A stretch of 64,000 nt of DNA, from positions 310,001-374,000 of the forward strand of contig NZ_JANINI010000002.1 in NCBI RefSeq assembly GCF_024580145.1. The letters are read 5' to 3'. Under the pieces are notes generated by a model, which was given only the letters and a program-made list of their open reading frames with translations, was not told the DNA's origin and did not search any database. Positions 29,957 through 37,537 of this stretch are shown one piece after another (position 1 is the first letter of the stretch; every line of letters starts with the position of its first letter). Source of the DNA: Methyloversatilis sp. XJ19-49 (GTDB lineage Bacteria > Pseudomonadota > Gammaproteobacteria > Burkholderiales > Rhodocyclaceae). The position numbers and the translations under genes were made by a program.

Positions 29957-30762
29957 GCGACCCCGCAGGCACGATCGCGCAGGAAGCCGTGCTGCTGTCG
30001 GCCAGCGGCGTGTCGAAGCGCTTCGGCGGCGTGCAGGCGCTGCGCGACGTGTCGCTGACGATACGGCGCGGCGAGGTGTATGGCCTGATCGGACCGAATG
30101 GCGCCGGCAAGACCAGCTTCTTCAACGTGCTGACCGGCCTGTACAGCCCGGACGAGGGCCGCGTCACCTTCGACGGGCGCGACCTGCCGCCGGGCGTGCC
30201 GCATCGCATCGCCGGCGCCGGCATTGCGCGCACCTTCCAGAACATCCGGCTGTTCGGCGCCATGAGCGCGCTCGAGAACGTCATGGTCGGCCGGCACATC
30301 CGGCTGCGCACCGGCGTCATCGGCGCCATCCTGCGCACGCCGGCGGCGCGCGCCGAAGAAGCGGCCACCGAAGCGCGCGCGCATGAACTGCTGCGCTATG
30401 TCGGCATCGATCAACTGGCCAACCAGCAGGCGACCCACCTGAGTTACGGCGACCAGCGCCGGCTCGAAATCGCCCGCGCGCTGGCGTCCGAACCGAAGCT
30501 GCTGGCGCTCGACGAACCGGCGGCCGGCATGAACGCCACCGAAACCGGCGGTCTGCGCACGCTGATCGAAAAGCTGCGCGGCGACGGGCTCACGGTGCTG
30601 CTGATCGAGCACGACGTGAAGCTGGTGATGGGTCTGTGCGACCGCGTGGCCGTGCTCGACTACGGCGAGAAGATCGCCGAAGACGTACCCGACGTGGTGC
30701 GCCGCCACCCGCGCGTGATCACCGCCTATCTGGGCCAGCAGGCCGACCCGGAGGCCGCCTGA
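29953..30762 (+). CDS. livG: Branched-chain amino acid ABC transporter ATP-binding protein LivG
   Basis: The 269-residue ATPase has Walker A GPNGAGKTSFF, an LSYGDQRRLEIARAL signature (LivG-type variant of LSGGQ), Walker B LLALDEPAAGMN and the switch His in LIEHDVKLVM. With LivF it powers the importer. Start and stop each overlap the neighbouring genes. Confidence 0.95.
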   Translation: MSDPAGTIAQEAVLLSASGVSKRFGGVQALRDVSLTIRRGEVYGLIGPNGAGKTSFFNVLTGLYSPDEGRVTFDGRDLPPGVPHRIAGAGIARTFQNIRLFGAMSALENVMVGRHIRLRTGVIGAILRTPAARAEEAATEARAHELLRYVGIDQLANQQATHLSYGDQRRLEIARALASEPKLLALDEPAAGMNATETGGLRTLIEKLRGDGLTVLLIEHDVKLVMGLCDRVAVLDYGEKIAEDVPDVVRRHPRVITAYLGQQADPEAA

Positions 30763-31463
30763 TGCTGGAAGTACGCGGTCTGACCGTGCACTACGGTGGC
30801 ATCCGGGCGGTCAAGGGCATCGATCTCGACATCGCGGCCGGCGAGAAGGTGGCGCTGATCGGCGCCAACGGCGCCGGCAAGACCAGCACGCTGAAGGCGC
30901 TGGCGCGCATGCTGCCGGCCGGCGGCGAAGTGCGTTTCGACGGCGGTGACATTTCGCATGCCCCGCCGCACACGCTGGTCGGTCGCGGTCTGGCGCTGGT
31001 GCCGGAAGGCCGCGGCGTGTTCGCCCGTCTGTCGGTGCGCGAAAACCTCGACATGGGTGCCTATGCGCGCGACGACCGCGCCGCCATCGCGGCCGACCTC
31101 GATCGTGTCTACACGCTGCTGCCCCGGCTGAAGGAACGCGCCGGCCAGACCGCGGGCACCTTGTCTGGCGGCGAACAGCAGATGGTCGCCATCGGTCGCG
31201 CATTGATGAGCCGGCCGCGCCTGCTGCTGCTCGACGAGCCGTCGATGGGCCTGTCGCCGGTCATGGTCGATACCGTGTTCGGCGTCATCCGCGACATCGC
31301 GCGCGACGGTGTCACCCTGCTGCTGGTCGAACAGAACGCGCGCCTTGCGTTGTCACTGTGCGACCGCGGCTATGTCATGGACAGCGGGCGCATCACGCTG
31401 GCCGCCAACTCAGCCGAACTGCTCGACAACCCCGCCGTGCGCGCCGCCTACCTGGGCGAGTGA
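30762..31463 (+). CDS. livF: Branched-chain amino acid ABC transporter ATP-binding protein LivF
   Basis: The 233-residue ATPase has Walker A GANGAGKTST, signature LSGGEQQMVAIGRALMSRP and Walker B LLLLDEPSMGLSP. LLVEQNA holds a Gln in place of the usual switch-region His-Asp, as is normal in LivF. It is the last gene of livKHMGF and its ATG shares a base with the livG stop. No strong terminator follows; an inverted repeat at 31536-31572 may serve. Confidence 0.95.
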   Translation: MLEVRGLTVHYGGIRAVKGIDLDIAAGEKVALIGANGAGKTSTLKALARMLPAGGEVRFDGGDISHAPPHTLVGRGLALVPEGRGVFARLSVRENLDMGAYARDDRAAIAADLDRVYTLLPRLKERAGQTAGTLSGGEQQMVAIGRALMSRPRLLLLDEPSMGLSPVMVDTVFGVIRDIARDGVTLLLVEQNARLALSLCDRGYVMDSGRITLAANSAELLDNPAVRAAYLGE

Positions 31464-31535
31464 GAAGACAGCCGCCGCCGACCGGCGCAGCGATGTGTGC
31501 AATCGGCTGATCGAACAGAACATGGCTGTCATCGA

Positions 31536-31572
31536 CAGCCTGCGCGACGGTCGCTGACCGACTCGCAGGCTG
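31536..31572. repeat. Inverted repeat between convergent livF and PEP-CTERM genes
   Basis: CAGCCTGCG (31536-31544) is perfectly inverted as CGCAGGCTG (31564-31572) around a 19-base loop. It lies between the 3' ends of livF and the minus-strand PEP-CTERM gene and may act as a bidirectional end signal. It has no T run. Confidence 0.4.
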
Positions 31573-31589
31573 CCTTGCTGCAACGACGT

Positions 31590-32417
31590 TCAGGCCCTGG
31601 TGCGGCGGCGACGCGCCACCATCAGCAGCAGGCCCAGACCGGCGCCCATCATCACTACCGACGACGGCTCCGGTACCGCGCTGATCTGCAGGAAGGGGCG
31701 CAGCGAGGCATCGGCCGACGCCGACGAGGCGTACAGCGCGCCGACATAGCGGCTGTTGCCGTCAACGTCGAATTCCACCACGTCGCGCTGCGCCAGCAGC
31801 ACACCGTAGTTCGACGACGGATTGTCGAGCCAGTTGCGCACCAGCGCCGTGGCATCGAAGCTGACCCAGGTATTCACGCTGTTCTGCACCGTGCTCGAGC
31901 TGGCCGCCATGGCGGTCATCGGCGCCGTTTCCCAGGTCACGCTGCTTTCGTTCCACGCTTCGAGGACCTGGAACATTTCGGTGGTCGCGGGATGTTCGGC
32001 ACTCGGGCTTTCGAACGGCGACAGCGACGGCACGCCATACAGGTTGATCGTCGCGCTGCCGACGCCGGCCGACGTCAGGTTTAGCAGCCCGAGGTCGAAG
32101 CGGATCAGGGTTTTGGTGTCGTGCGCCCGCTCGACGCCGCCTTCGCCGAAACGCGGGTCGGTGTCCGCGGTGCCGAGGAAGTTGCCGAATGGCACGGCGG
32201 CCGGCGGGTTCAGCGCCGACAGCGTGGTCGTGTCGAGATTGGTGCGGCGCGGGGCCGGAATGCCGAATACACCGTCGATGCCGAATTCGTAGATGAACAC
32301 GTCTTCGCTGGACGCTTCGTCCGGCTGCAGCGTGACATTGACGGCGGCATTCGCGGCGTGACCGAACGACAGGGCGGCTGCGAGGACAGCCGGTGCAAAC
32401 AGGGTTGAAGCTTTCAT
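31590..32417 (-). CDS. PEP-CTERM protein with DNRLRE-like domain
   Basis: The 275-residue exported protein has a signal peptide ending HAANA (about residue 24). Its beta-rich body has DTKTLIRFDLGLLN, TINLYGV, WNESSVTWETAP and FDATALVRNWL segments; this is the DNRLRE-type architecture of surface proteins. The C terminus is a PEP-CTERM tag: AVPEPSSVVMMGAGLGLLL plus basic residues. The ATG at 32417 follows an excellent GGAGG. A second exosortase substrate in one window suggests the strain has the EPS/exosortase system elsewhere. Confidence 0.85.
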   Translation of the reverse strand: MKASTLFAPAVLAAALSFGHAANAAVNVTLQPDEASSEDVFIYEFGIDGVFGIPAPRRTNLDTTTLSALNPPAAVPFGNFLGTADTDPRFGEGGVERAHDTKTLIRFDLGLLNLTSAGVGSATINLYGVPSLSPFESPSAEHPATTEMFQVLEAWNESSVTWETAPMTAMAASSSTVQNSVNTWVSFDATALVRNWLDNPSSNYGVLLAQRDVVEFDVDGNSRYVGALYASSASADASLRPFLQISAVPEPSSVVMMGAGLGLLLMVARRRRTRA

Positions 32418-32466
32418 CTGAACCTCCGGAGTGTTGTGGGGTGACTGCGTCATGCGGGAACCGGAC

Positions 32467-32483
32467 CCGTGTCGACGACACGG
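32467..32483. repeat. Small inverted repeat upstream of the DNRLRE PEP-CTERM gene
   Basis: CCGTGTC and GACACGG face each other across a GAC loop, in the divergent gap between the minus-strand PEP-CTERM gene and the plus-strand ligase gene. It could be an operator, but nothing else supports this. Confidence 0.3.
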
Positions 32484-32620
32484 TCAGGCTCGCGACGTCT
32501 ACGCAGCCACTGCGCCGTCAGATGCAATGTCACCCTCGATCATCGACGGTGGGGCAGCGATTGATGCCATCGACATGAACGGGTTAAGCTTGGCGTCCCG
32601 CTTCCCGAGGAACCGTCAGC

Positions 32621-33463
32621 ATGGTCCGCCTGCCCGCATGGCTGCGCCTCGTGCTGTGCACACTGCTGTCAATGCCGGCTGCGCTGGCGGCGCCGCCCGC
32701 ACTGATGCACGCGCAGCGCCATCACGACGGCATCGATCCGGCCGCCTACTGGGTCAGCGAAAAACTGGACGGGGTGCGCGCCGTGTGGGACGGGCGGGTA
32801 CTGCGCTTTCGCAGCGGGCGCCCGATTGCGGCGCCGGTCTGGTTCACCGGGTCCTTGCCCGCGCTGCCGCTCGATGGCGAACTGTGGATCGCCCGTGGCC
32901 GCTTCGATGTGCTGTCCGGCATTGTTCGACGCGATGCGCCGGACGATGACGACTGGCAGCCGGTGCGCTACCTGCTGTTCGACCTGCCGGGCGCACCGGG
33001 CGACTTCAGCCAGCGTCTCGAGCGCCTGACCCGCATCGTCGCCGACGCGGGCCTGCCCTGGCTGCAGATCGTGCCGCAGTGGCGCGTGGCCGACCGGGCC
33101 GAACTGGCGTTGCGCTTCGACGAGGTGGTCGCCGGTGGCGGCGAAGGGCTGATGCTGCACCGGGCCGACGCGCTGTGGACCGCGGGGCGCAGCGATACGC
33201 TGCTCAAGCTCACGCCCTTTCTTGACGCCGAAGCGACCGTGATCGGTCACGTGCCGGGCAAGGGCCGGCACCGCGGCCGGCTCGGCGCGCTCGAGGTGGT
33301 GGATGCCGAAGGCCGGCGCTTTCGCATCGGCAGCGGCTTGAGCGACGCGGCACGCGCCGCGCCGCCGGCCATCGGTGCGCAGGTGACCTACCGCTACCGC
33401 GAACTGACCGCCCGCGGCCTGCCGCGCTTCCCGGTTTTTGTCCGGGTGCGCGACCTGCCGTAG
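32621..33463 (+). CDS. Periplasmic ATP-dependent DNA ligase, LigE type
   Basis: The 280-residue minimal ligase has a signal peptide (cleavage near residue 23-24, AALA-A). The nucleotidyltransferase motifs are intact: motif I EKLDGVR with lysine K48, motif III LDGELW, motif IV GEGLMLH and motif V LLKLT. An OB-fold domain (roughly 195-280) includes GRHRGRLGALEV. LigE enzymes seal nicks using ATP and are thought to be exported, with suggested roles in DNA uptake or extracellular DNA. The gene stands alone, followed by REP repeats. Confidence 0.9.
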   Translation: MVRLPAWLRLVLCTLLSMPAALAAPPALMHAQRHHDGIDPAAYWVSEKLDGVRAVWDGRVLRFRSGRPIAAPVWFTGSLPALPLDGELWIARGRFDVLSGIVRRDAPDDDDWQPVRYLLFDLPGAPGDFSQRLERLTRIVADAGLPWLQIVPQWRVADRAELALRFDEVVAGGGEGLMLHRADALWTAGRSDTLLKLTPFLDAEATVIGHVPGKGRHRGRLGALEVVDAEGRRFRIGSGLSDAARAAPPAIGAQVTYRYRELTARGLPRFPVFVRVRDLP

Positions 33464-33898
33464 CGTCTTCCGTGGGAGCTGCGATCCACGGTTGGCCCTG
33501 CATGGCCAACCGGCTCCGCGGGCGGCGCGCAGTGCTCGCCGAAACCCCTGCTCCGCCCTTGTGGGAGCGGCGGCCTCGCCGCGATGCGCACTCTGCCCCG
33601 CGATGGTCGCTGATCTGATCGCGACGGGGCCGTCGCTCCCACAGTCGCTGCGCTTGAGGGCTTGCTGTGGTCTCCGGGCGCGCTGCCCATGTGGGCGCGG
33701 CGATCCACGGTTGGCCCTGCATGGCCAACCGGCTCCGCGGGCGGCGAGCAGTGCTCGCCGAAACCCCCGCTCCGCCCTTGTGGGAGCGGCGGCCTCGCCG
33801 CGATGCGCACTTCGCACTGCGATGGTCACGGCTCTGATCGCGACGGGGCCGTCGCTCCCACAGTCCCTGCGCTTGAGGGCTCGCCGTGGTCTCCGCGC
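33464..33898. repeat. REP repeat locus 1: two A-B modules
   Basis: This gap between convergent gene ends has no gene. It holds two copies of a compound repeat. Module A (about 33475-33558 and 33690-33779) includes a hairpin GTTGGCCCTGCATGGCCAAC. Module B is an inverted pair of REP hairpins (33560-33643 and 33780-33863), each starting TGTGGGAGCG and ending CGAT when read outward. Copy 2 is closer to the units of the big array at 50.8-52.5 kb. This resembles REP doublets (BIMEs) mobilised by RAYT-type transposases; no such transposase gene is in the window. Confidence 0.85.
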
Positions 33899-34480
33899 TC
33901 AGTTCTTCGCGAACGGCGTCGGGCGGGGCGTGCTGTCGGCTGACGGCGGCAGGATGGGCAGAGTGAAGCTGGGCTGGTCACCGGTCAGTGTCTTCAGAAA
34001 AGCCACGATGCGCGCGTTCTCGTCCGGCGAGAACTTCCGGCCCAGTTGCAGCCGATCCATGATGGTGACCGATTCGGCCAGCGTATTGGCCGCACCGTCG
34101 TGGAAGTAGGGGTAGGTCAATTCCACGTTGCGCAGCGTCGGCACCTTGAAGTTGAAACGGTCGATGTCCTTGCCGGTCACCGCCGAGCGGCCTTCGCCCG
34201 AACTCGTGGACTTGTACGGCTCGACCAGCCCCAGCTTCTGGAATGTCGCGCCACGGACCGCCTCGCCGTTGTGGCAGGCGATGCAGCCACTGTCCTTGAA
34301 CAGCTCCTAGCCGGCCAGCCACTGGTCGAAACGCGAGTTCGGCGTCACCGGCGTCTTCTCGAATTCTGCGATCGCCAGCGTCACCTGGTCGATGTCGATC
34401 TCCTCCTTGACGAACACCTGGTGGAACTCGCGCAATTTGACCGACCACCGCGTGGCCAATCTGGAGTCAAACCAGACTGA
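33899..34480 (-). pseudogene. Broken di-heme cytochrome c peroxidase (MauG/CcpA family)
   Basis: The minus strand encodes the C-terminal half of a bacterial di-heme peroxidase. EFEKTPVTPNSRFDQWLAG is followed by an in-frame TAG (34307-34309), then ELFKDSGCIACHNGEAVRG with a CxxCH heme site, and FNFKVPTLRNVELTYPYFHDG to a normal C-terminal end. The N-terminal heme domain and signal peptide are missing; the upstream frame closes at a TGA at 34481-34483. So the gene is both truncated and interrupted. REP repeats abut its 3' end. Confidence 0.8.
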
Positions 34481-34511
34481 TCAACGTCAGCGATGCTTTC
34501 GGTCAGCGCAA

Positions 34512-35330
34512 TCATGCCGACGCGGCCAGAAAGGCCATCAGCGCGGCGCGTGCCGGTGGCAGCGCGGCACTCAGGTCATGCTCGGCATCGAGGGAAATCA
34601 GCGGTGTGCCAGGCCGCGCGGCCACCAGCCGGTGTGCTTCGCTGATCGGAACGGTGCTGTCGCGCAAACCGTGCGCCAGCAGCACCGGGCAGCGGACTTT
34701 TGGCAGCGTGGCCAGCGGCGCAATGTCGTCGAAGCGCGCGCCGATCACGCGCTGCACGTGGCGCGTGATCAGCGCGCCGAAGGGGCGCCACGGTATGCCC
34801 ATCGCCGAGAGGTGGCGCCGCATCATGTCCTGCGGGTGCGCGAAAGCCGACAGGCTGATCACCGCCTGCGCACGCGGCCGGCGGCTGGCTTCCAGCAGCA
34901 CCGCGGCGGCGCCGACCGAATGGCCGATCAGCGACAGCCGCGCCGGATCGACGTCATCACGCGCGCACAGCCAGTCCAGCCCGCTGGCCACGTCGTCGGC
35001 GAAGCGCGGCAGCGACATGAAGTCGATGTCATCGCTGTCTCCATGGCCGCGCGCATCGATCAGCAACACCGCATGTCCGGCCTCGTGCAGCGGGCGGGCG
35101 AGTGGCAGCATCATCGAGGCGTTCGCGCCCCAGCCGTGCATGACCAGCGCGGCCGGTGCGCGTCCGGCGGTGTCTGCCGGCACGAACCAGCCGTGCAGGC
35201 GTCGGCCATCGCAGGCCGTCAACCAGACGGTGACCGCCGGCAGTCCGAAGTCTGCCGGCGTGGTCGCATGCGGCTCGCGGGTGGCCGCAAAGCGTCGCAG
35301 CAGCCAGCGGCGCCAGGGCGAGGCGCTCAC
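34512..35330 (-). CDS. Alpha/beta-fold hydrolase
   Basis: The 272-residue protein has the oxyanion segment MHGWGANASMM, the nucleophile elbow GHSVG (serine about residue 138), and the late acid/His pair in LLAHGLRDSTVP and DAEHDLS. This is a serine hydrolase of the alpha/beta fold with unknown substrate. It starts at GTG (35330), overlapping the stop of the TDT-family channel gene (GTGA). It is probably the third gene of a peroxiredoxin-channel-hydrolase transcript. Confidence 0.85.
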   Translation of the reverse strand: MSASPWRRWLLRRFAATREPHATTPADFGLPAVTVWLTACDGRRLHGWFVPADTAGRAPAALVMHGWGANASMMLPLARPLHEAGHAVLLIDARGHGDSDDIDFMSLPRFADDVASGLDWLCARDDVDPARLSLIGHSVGAAAVLLEASRRPRAQAVISLSAFAHPQDMMRRHLSAMGIPWRPFGALITRHVQRVIGARFDDIAPLATLPKVRCPVLLAHGLRDSTVPISEAHRLVAARPGTPLISLDAEHDLSAALPPARAALMAFLAASA

Positions 35331-36310
35331 TCGGGTACGCAGATGCGCCCGTGCAGCGCCGCCTGCACGGTTTTCGTCACCAGTGCGACCAGCACCAGCG
35401 TGAGCACCGCAAGCAGCGCAAGTGCCAGCACACCGTAGAAGCCCTGACCGGTGCGTACGCCCATTTCGAAGGTGGCGATGGTCATTGCCGCCAGCGGAAA
35501 CGAATACGCCCAGGCAGAAATGAAGAACGGCAGGCGGAAGAAGCGCAGCGCATTGCTGGCCAGCAGCAGCGTCAGGAACAGCGCACAGAAGTACAGGATG
35601 CGCGCGAACGCATCGACCTCGCCGCTCAGCGCGACATACGACAGGAAGCCGACCGACGGGGGTGCGATCAGGATGAACAGCGTCGGCGCAAGACGTGCCG
35701 GCAAGGGTTCGTGAAAGAACAGGCGGTACAGCACCAGCGTCATCAGCACGATCCAGAACACGAGACCGATGCTGAAGAAGAACCAGCTCACATCGGCCGG
35801 TGCAAAGCGCACGCCCACGATGGGCACCAGGATGTTGCCGACCACCGGGATGAACCAGGCCGGGTTGGCGTGCTGTATCGCGTAGTGTGTGTGGTGCAGC
35901 CAGCTGCTCATGACGTACAGCGTGAAGCCGAGTTGCAGCGCGGCACCGATGCGCCACATCCGGCTGGCCGCTGCAGGCGCGTCGGGCGCCCACGCAATCG
36001 CCAGCAGGATGAGTCCGATCGAGATGGCCGGAAAGAAATTCAGCCGCACCGGGTGCCGTCGCTCCGCCGCCACCTCGGCCGGATGACGCACCAGTTTGGC
36101 GGCGTACATCGCGAGCAGGAAGAGGTAGAGCGCCGACGCCATCCAGCGCAGCAGCTGCGTGATCTCGACGGGTGCGCCGAGCGCGTGGTACGCCTTCATC
36201 CACGCGATTGCAAGTCCGGCAGTCCCCATCACGATGGCGAACAGCGACACCGGAAAGTGGGCCAGGCGACCGGCATGCGCTGCGGTTTCGTTGAAGGTGG
36301 CGTCACTCAT
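35327..36310 (-). CDS. TDT/SLAC1-family anion channel or exporter (TehA/Ssu1-like)
   Basis: The 327-residue protein has about ten membrane helices. The start HFPVSLFAIVMGTAGLAIAW, with the Phe-rich pattern of tellurite-resistance/dicarboxylate transporters, places it in the SLAC1/TehA/Ssu1 superfamily. Members conduct anions; fungal Ssu1 exports sulfite. The ribosome site GAGGAAAAAAAGCC is strong. It lies 72 bases after a peroxiredoxin gene that has a sigma-54-like promoter. In the sulfur-related setting of this region, sulfite efflux is an attractive but unproven role. Confidence 0.8.
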   Translation of the reverse strand: MSDATFNETAAHAGRLAHFPVSLFAIVMGTAGLAIAWMKAYHALGAPVEITQLLRWMASALYLFLLAMYAAKLVRHPAEVAAERRHPVRLNFFPAISIGLILLAIAWAPDAPAAASRMWRIGAALQLGFTLYVMSSWLHHTHYAIQHANPAWFIPVVGNILVPIVGVRFAPADVSWFFFSIGLVFWIVLMTLVLYRLFFHEPLPARLAPTLFILIAPPSVGFLSYVALSGEVDAFARILYFCALFLTLLLASNALRFFRLPFFISAWAYSFPLAAMTIATFEMGVRTGQGFYGVLALALLAVLTLVLVALVTKTVQAALHGRICVPE

Positions 36311-36382
36311 GGCTTTTTTTCCTCGCGTTGATCGTCGGTTCCGGCGGCCACGCCGGTGGCCGGTCGGATACCGGCTTGTTGC

Positions 36383-37027
36383 CTACAGCGACCTGGTCGA
36401 GAAGTACCAGTCCACCGTGTCGTAGCCTTCCGACGCACGCTTTTCAGCGGCTTCGGCGGTTTTCGGCGGTGGCACGATGACCGGCTGGCCCGGGCACCAG
36501 TTTTCCGGCGTGGCGACGCCATTGGCATCAGAGGTCTGGAGTGCGGTCAGCAGGCGCACGAATTCGTCGATGCTGCGGCCATTGCTCATCGGGTAATACA
36601 CCATCGCGCGCAGCACGCCATTCGGGTCGATGAAGAAGGTGGCGCGCACGGCCTGCGTGTCGGCGGCACCCGGATGCACCATGCCGTAGGCGCGGGCGAC
36701 GTCCATCTTCAGGTCTTCGATGATCGGAAACGGAATGTCGACGCCGAACTTCTCCTTGATGTTGCGCACCCAGGCGAGGTGGGAGAACAGGCTGTCGATC
36801 GACAGGCCCAGCAGTTCGCAGCCCATCCCGGCGAATTTCGGAGCCGCCTTGGCGAAGGCGATGAATTCGGTCGTGCACACCGGCGTGAAGTCGGCCGGGT
36901 GCGAGAACAGGATGAGCCACTTGCCGCGGTAGTCCTCCAGCTTGCGGTCACCGTGCGTGGTACGGGCGCTGAAGGCCGGAGCTGGTTCGTTCAGGCGCGG
37001 GAAGGTCGATTGCTGGGTGTTGTCCAT
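36383..37027 (-). CDS. Peroxiredoxin, Prx6 (1-Cys-like) subfamily
   Basis: The 214-residue protein has the Prx6-type peroxidatic motif HPADFTPVCTTE with C51 and the conserved Thr48/Pro49. The long C-terminal extension includes a Cys in ENWCPGQPV. It reduces hydrogen peroxide and organic peroxides; some peroxiredoxins also react with persulfides. The ATG at 37027 follows GGAG and a consistent N terminus (FPRLNEPAPAFSA). The upstream ATG at 37114 would coincide with the start predicted from the promoter at 37123-37138, so it was rejected. Confidence 0.92.
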   Translation of the reverse strand: MDNTQQSTFPRLNEPAPAFSARTTHGDRKLEDYRGKWLILFSHPADFTPVCTTEFIAFAKAAPKFAGMGCELLGLSIDSLFSHLAWVRNIKEKFGVDIPFPIIEDLKMDVARAYGMVHPGAADTQAVRATFFIDPNGVLRAMVYYPMSNGRSIDEFVRLLTALQTSDANGVATPENWCPGQPVIVPPPKTAEAAEKRASEGYDTVDWYFSTRSL

Positions 37028-37122
37028 TTCAGTTCTCCATGTCTCGAATGCATGTGCCGGTGCGGTGTCGTCTGCCCGGCGGATCAGGTCGACCACGCAG
37101 TGCGCGGCCGGCATGTCGTGTT

Positions 37123-37138
37123 ATCAAGTTGTGTGCCA
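37123..37138 (-). promoter_or_regulatory. Sigma-54-like promoter for the peroxiredoxin gene
   Basis: On the minus strand TGGCAC-ACAAC-TTGATA gives the -24 TGGCAC and a -12 TTGAT with the right spacing (10 bases between GG and GA). The -12 element has A where sigma-54 promoters usually have C. Two other sites in this region share exactly the same form (37481 and 43260). Confidence 0.6.
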
Positions 37139-37480
37139 CCTGTTCGGGTTCGATGAATATCTGGAGAAACAAAATAATTTCAATAGCTTGAAGCCATTCC
37201 CCTGCGCGTGACAAAGTCATTTCGGGCTGCCAGGGCAGCGTGCGGCAGTGCACCTGACTGCCAAACATGGCGCTCCTGCCCGTCATGTCGGGCACATCTG
37301 CCGTGTCACCGCGACTGGCGCATCGAAGCACGATCAGAACACGGCGACGGCGCGTGCTGCCATCGCACTGACGGCGTTGGCAGCCTCGCTGCCAAAGGCA
37401 GCCGGATCCGCTGGGTGCTACCGCATGAGCGGCCCTGCATCCCACTGATTCAATGGGCGTTCTGCTCTGGTGAGCGCGGC
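37139..37480. promoter_or_regulatory. Divergent control region with three inverted repeats
   Basis: No gene is supported in the prx-MBL gap (37028-37537). Between the two back-to-back sigma-54-like promoters lie three good inverted repeats: GGCAGT-N7-ACTGCC (37234-37252), TGCCCG-N6-CGGGCA (37277-37294) and TTGGCAGC-CTC-GCTGCCAA (37377-37395). The first lies about 96-114 bases upstream of the peroxiredoxin promoter. The third lies about 86-104 bases upstream of the plus-strand promoter. These are usual distances for activator sites of sigma-54 systems. Which protein binds is not known. Confidence 0.5.
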
Positions 37481-37496
37481 TGGCACGACCTTTGAT
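37481..37496 (+). promoter_or_regulatory. Sigma-54-like promoter for the MBL-DsrE-ZIP genes
   Basis: TGGCAC-GACCT-TTGATA has the -24/-12 layout of sigma-54 promoters with the same A-for-C change at -12 as the other two copies. The predicted transcript would start near 37507, 31 bases before the GTG start at 37538. Confidence 0.6.
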
Positions 37497-37537
37497 AGGA
37501 CAGTGCACGACATCCTTCGCGCACTGCCGAGCCCACC

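Noticed and set aside
37208-37490. Possible small coding sequences in the prx-MBL gap
   Set aside because: Frames there have no ribosome sites, and the sequence is better explained as a divergent control region.
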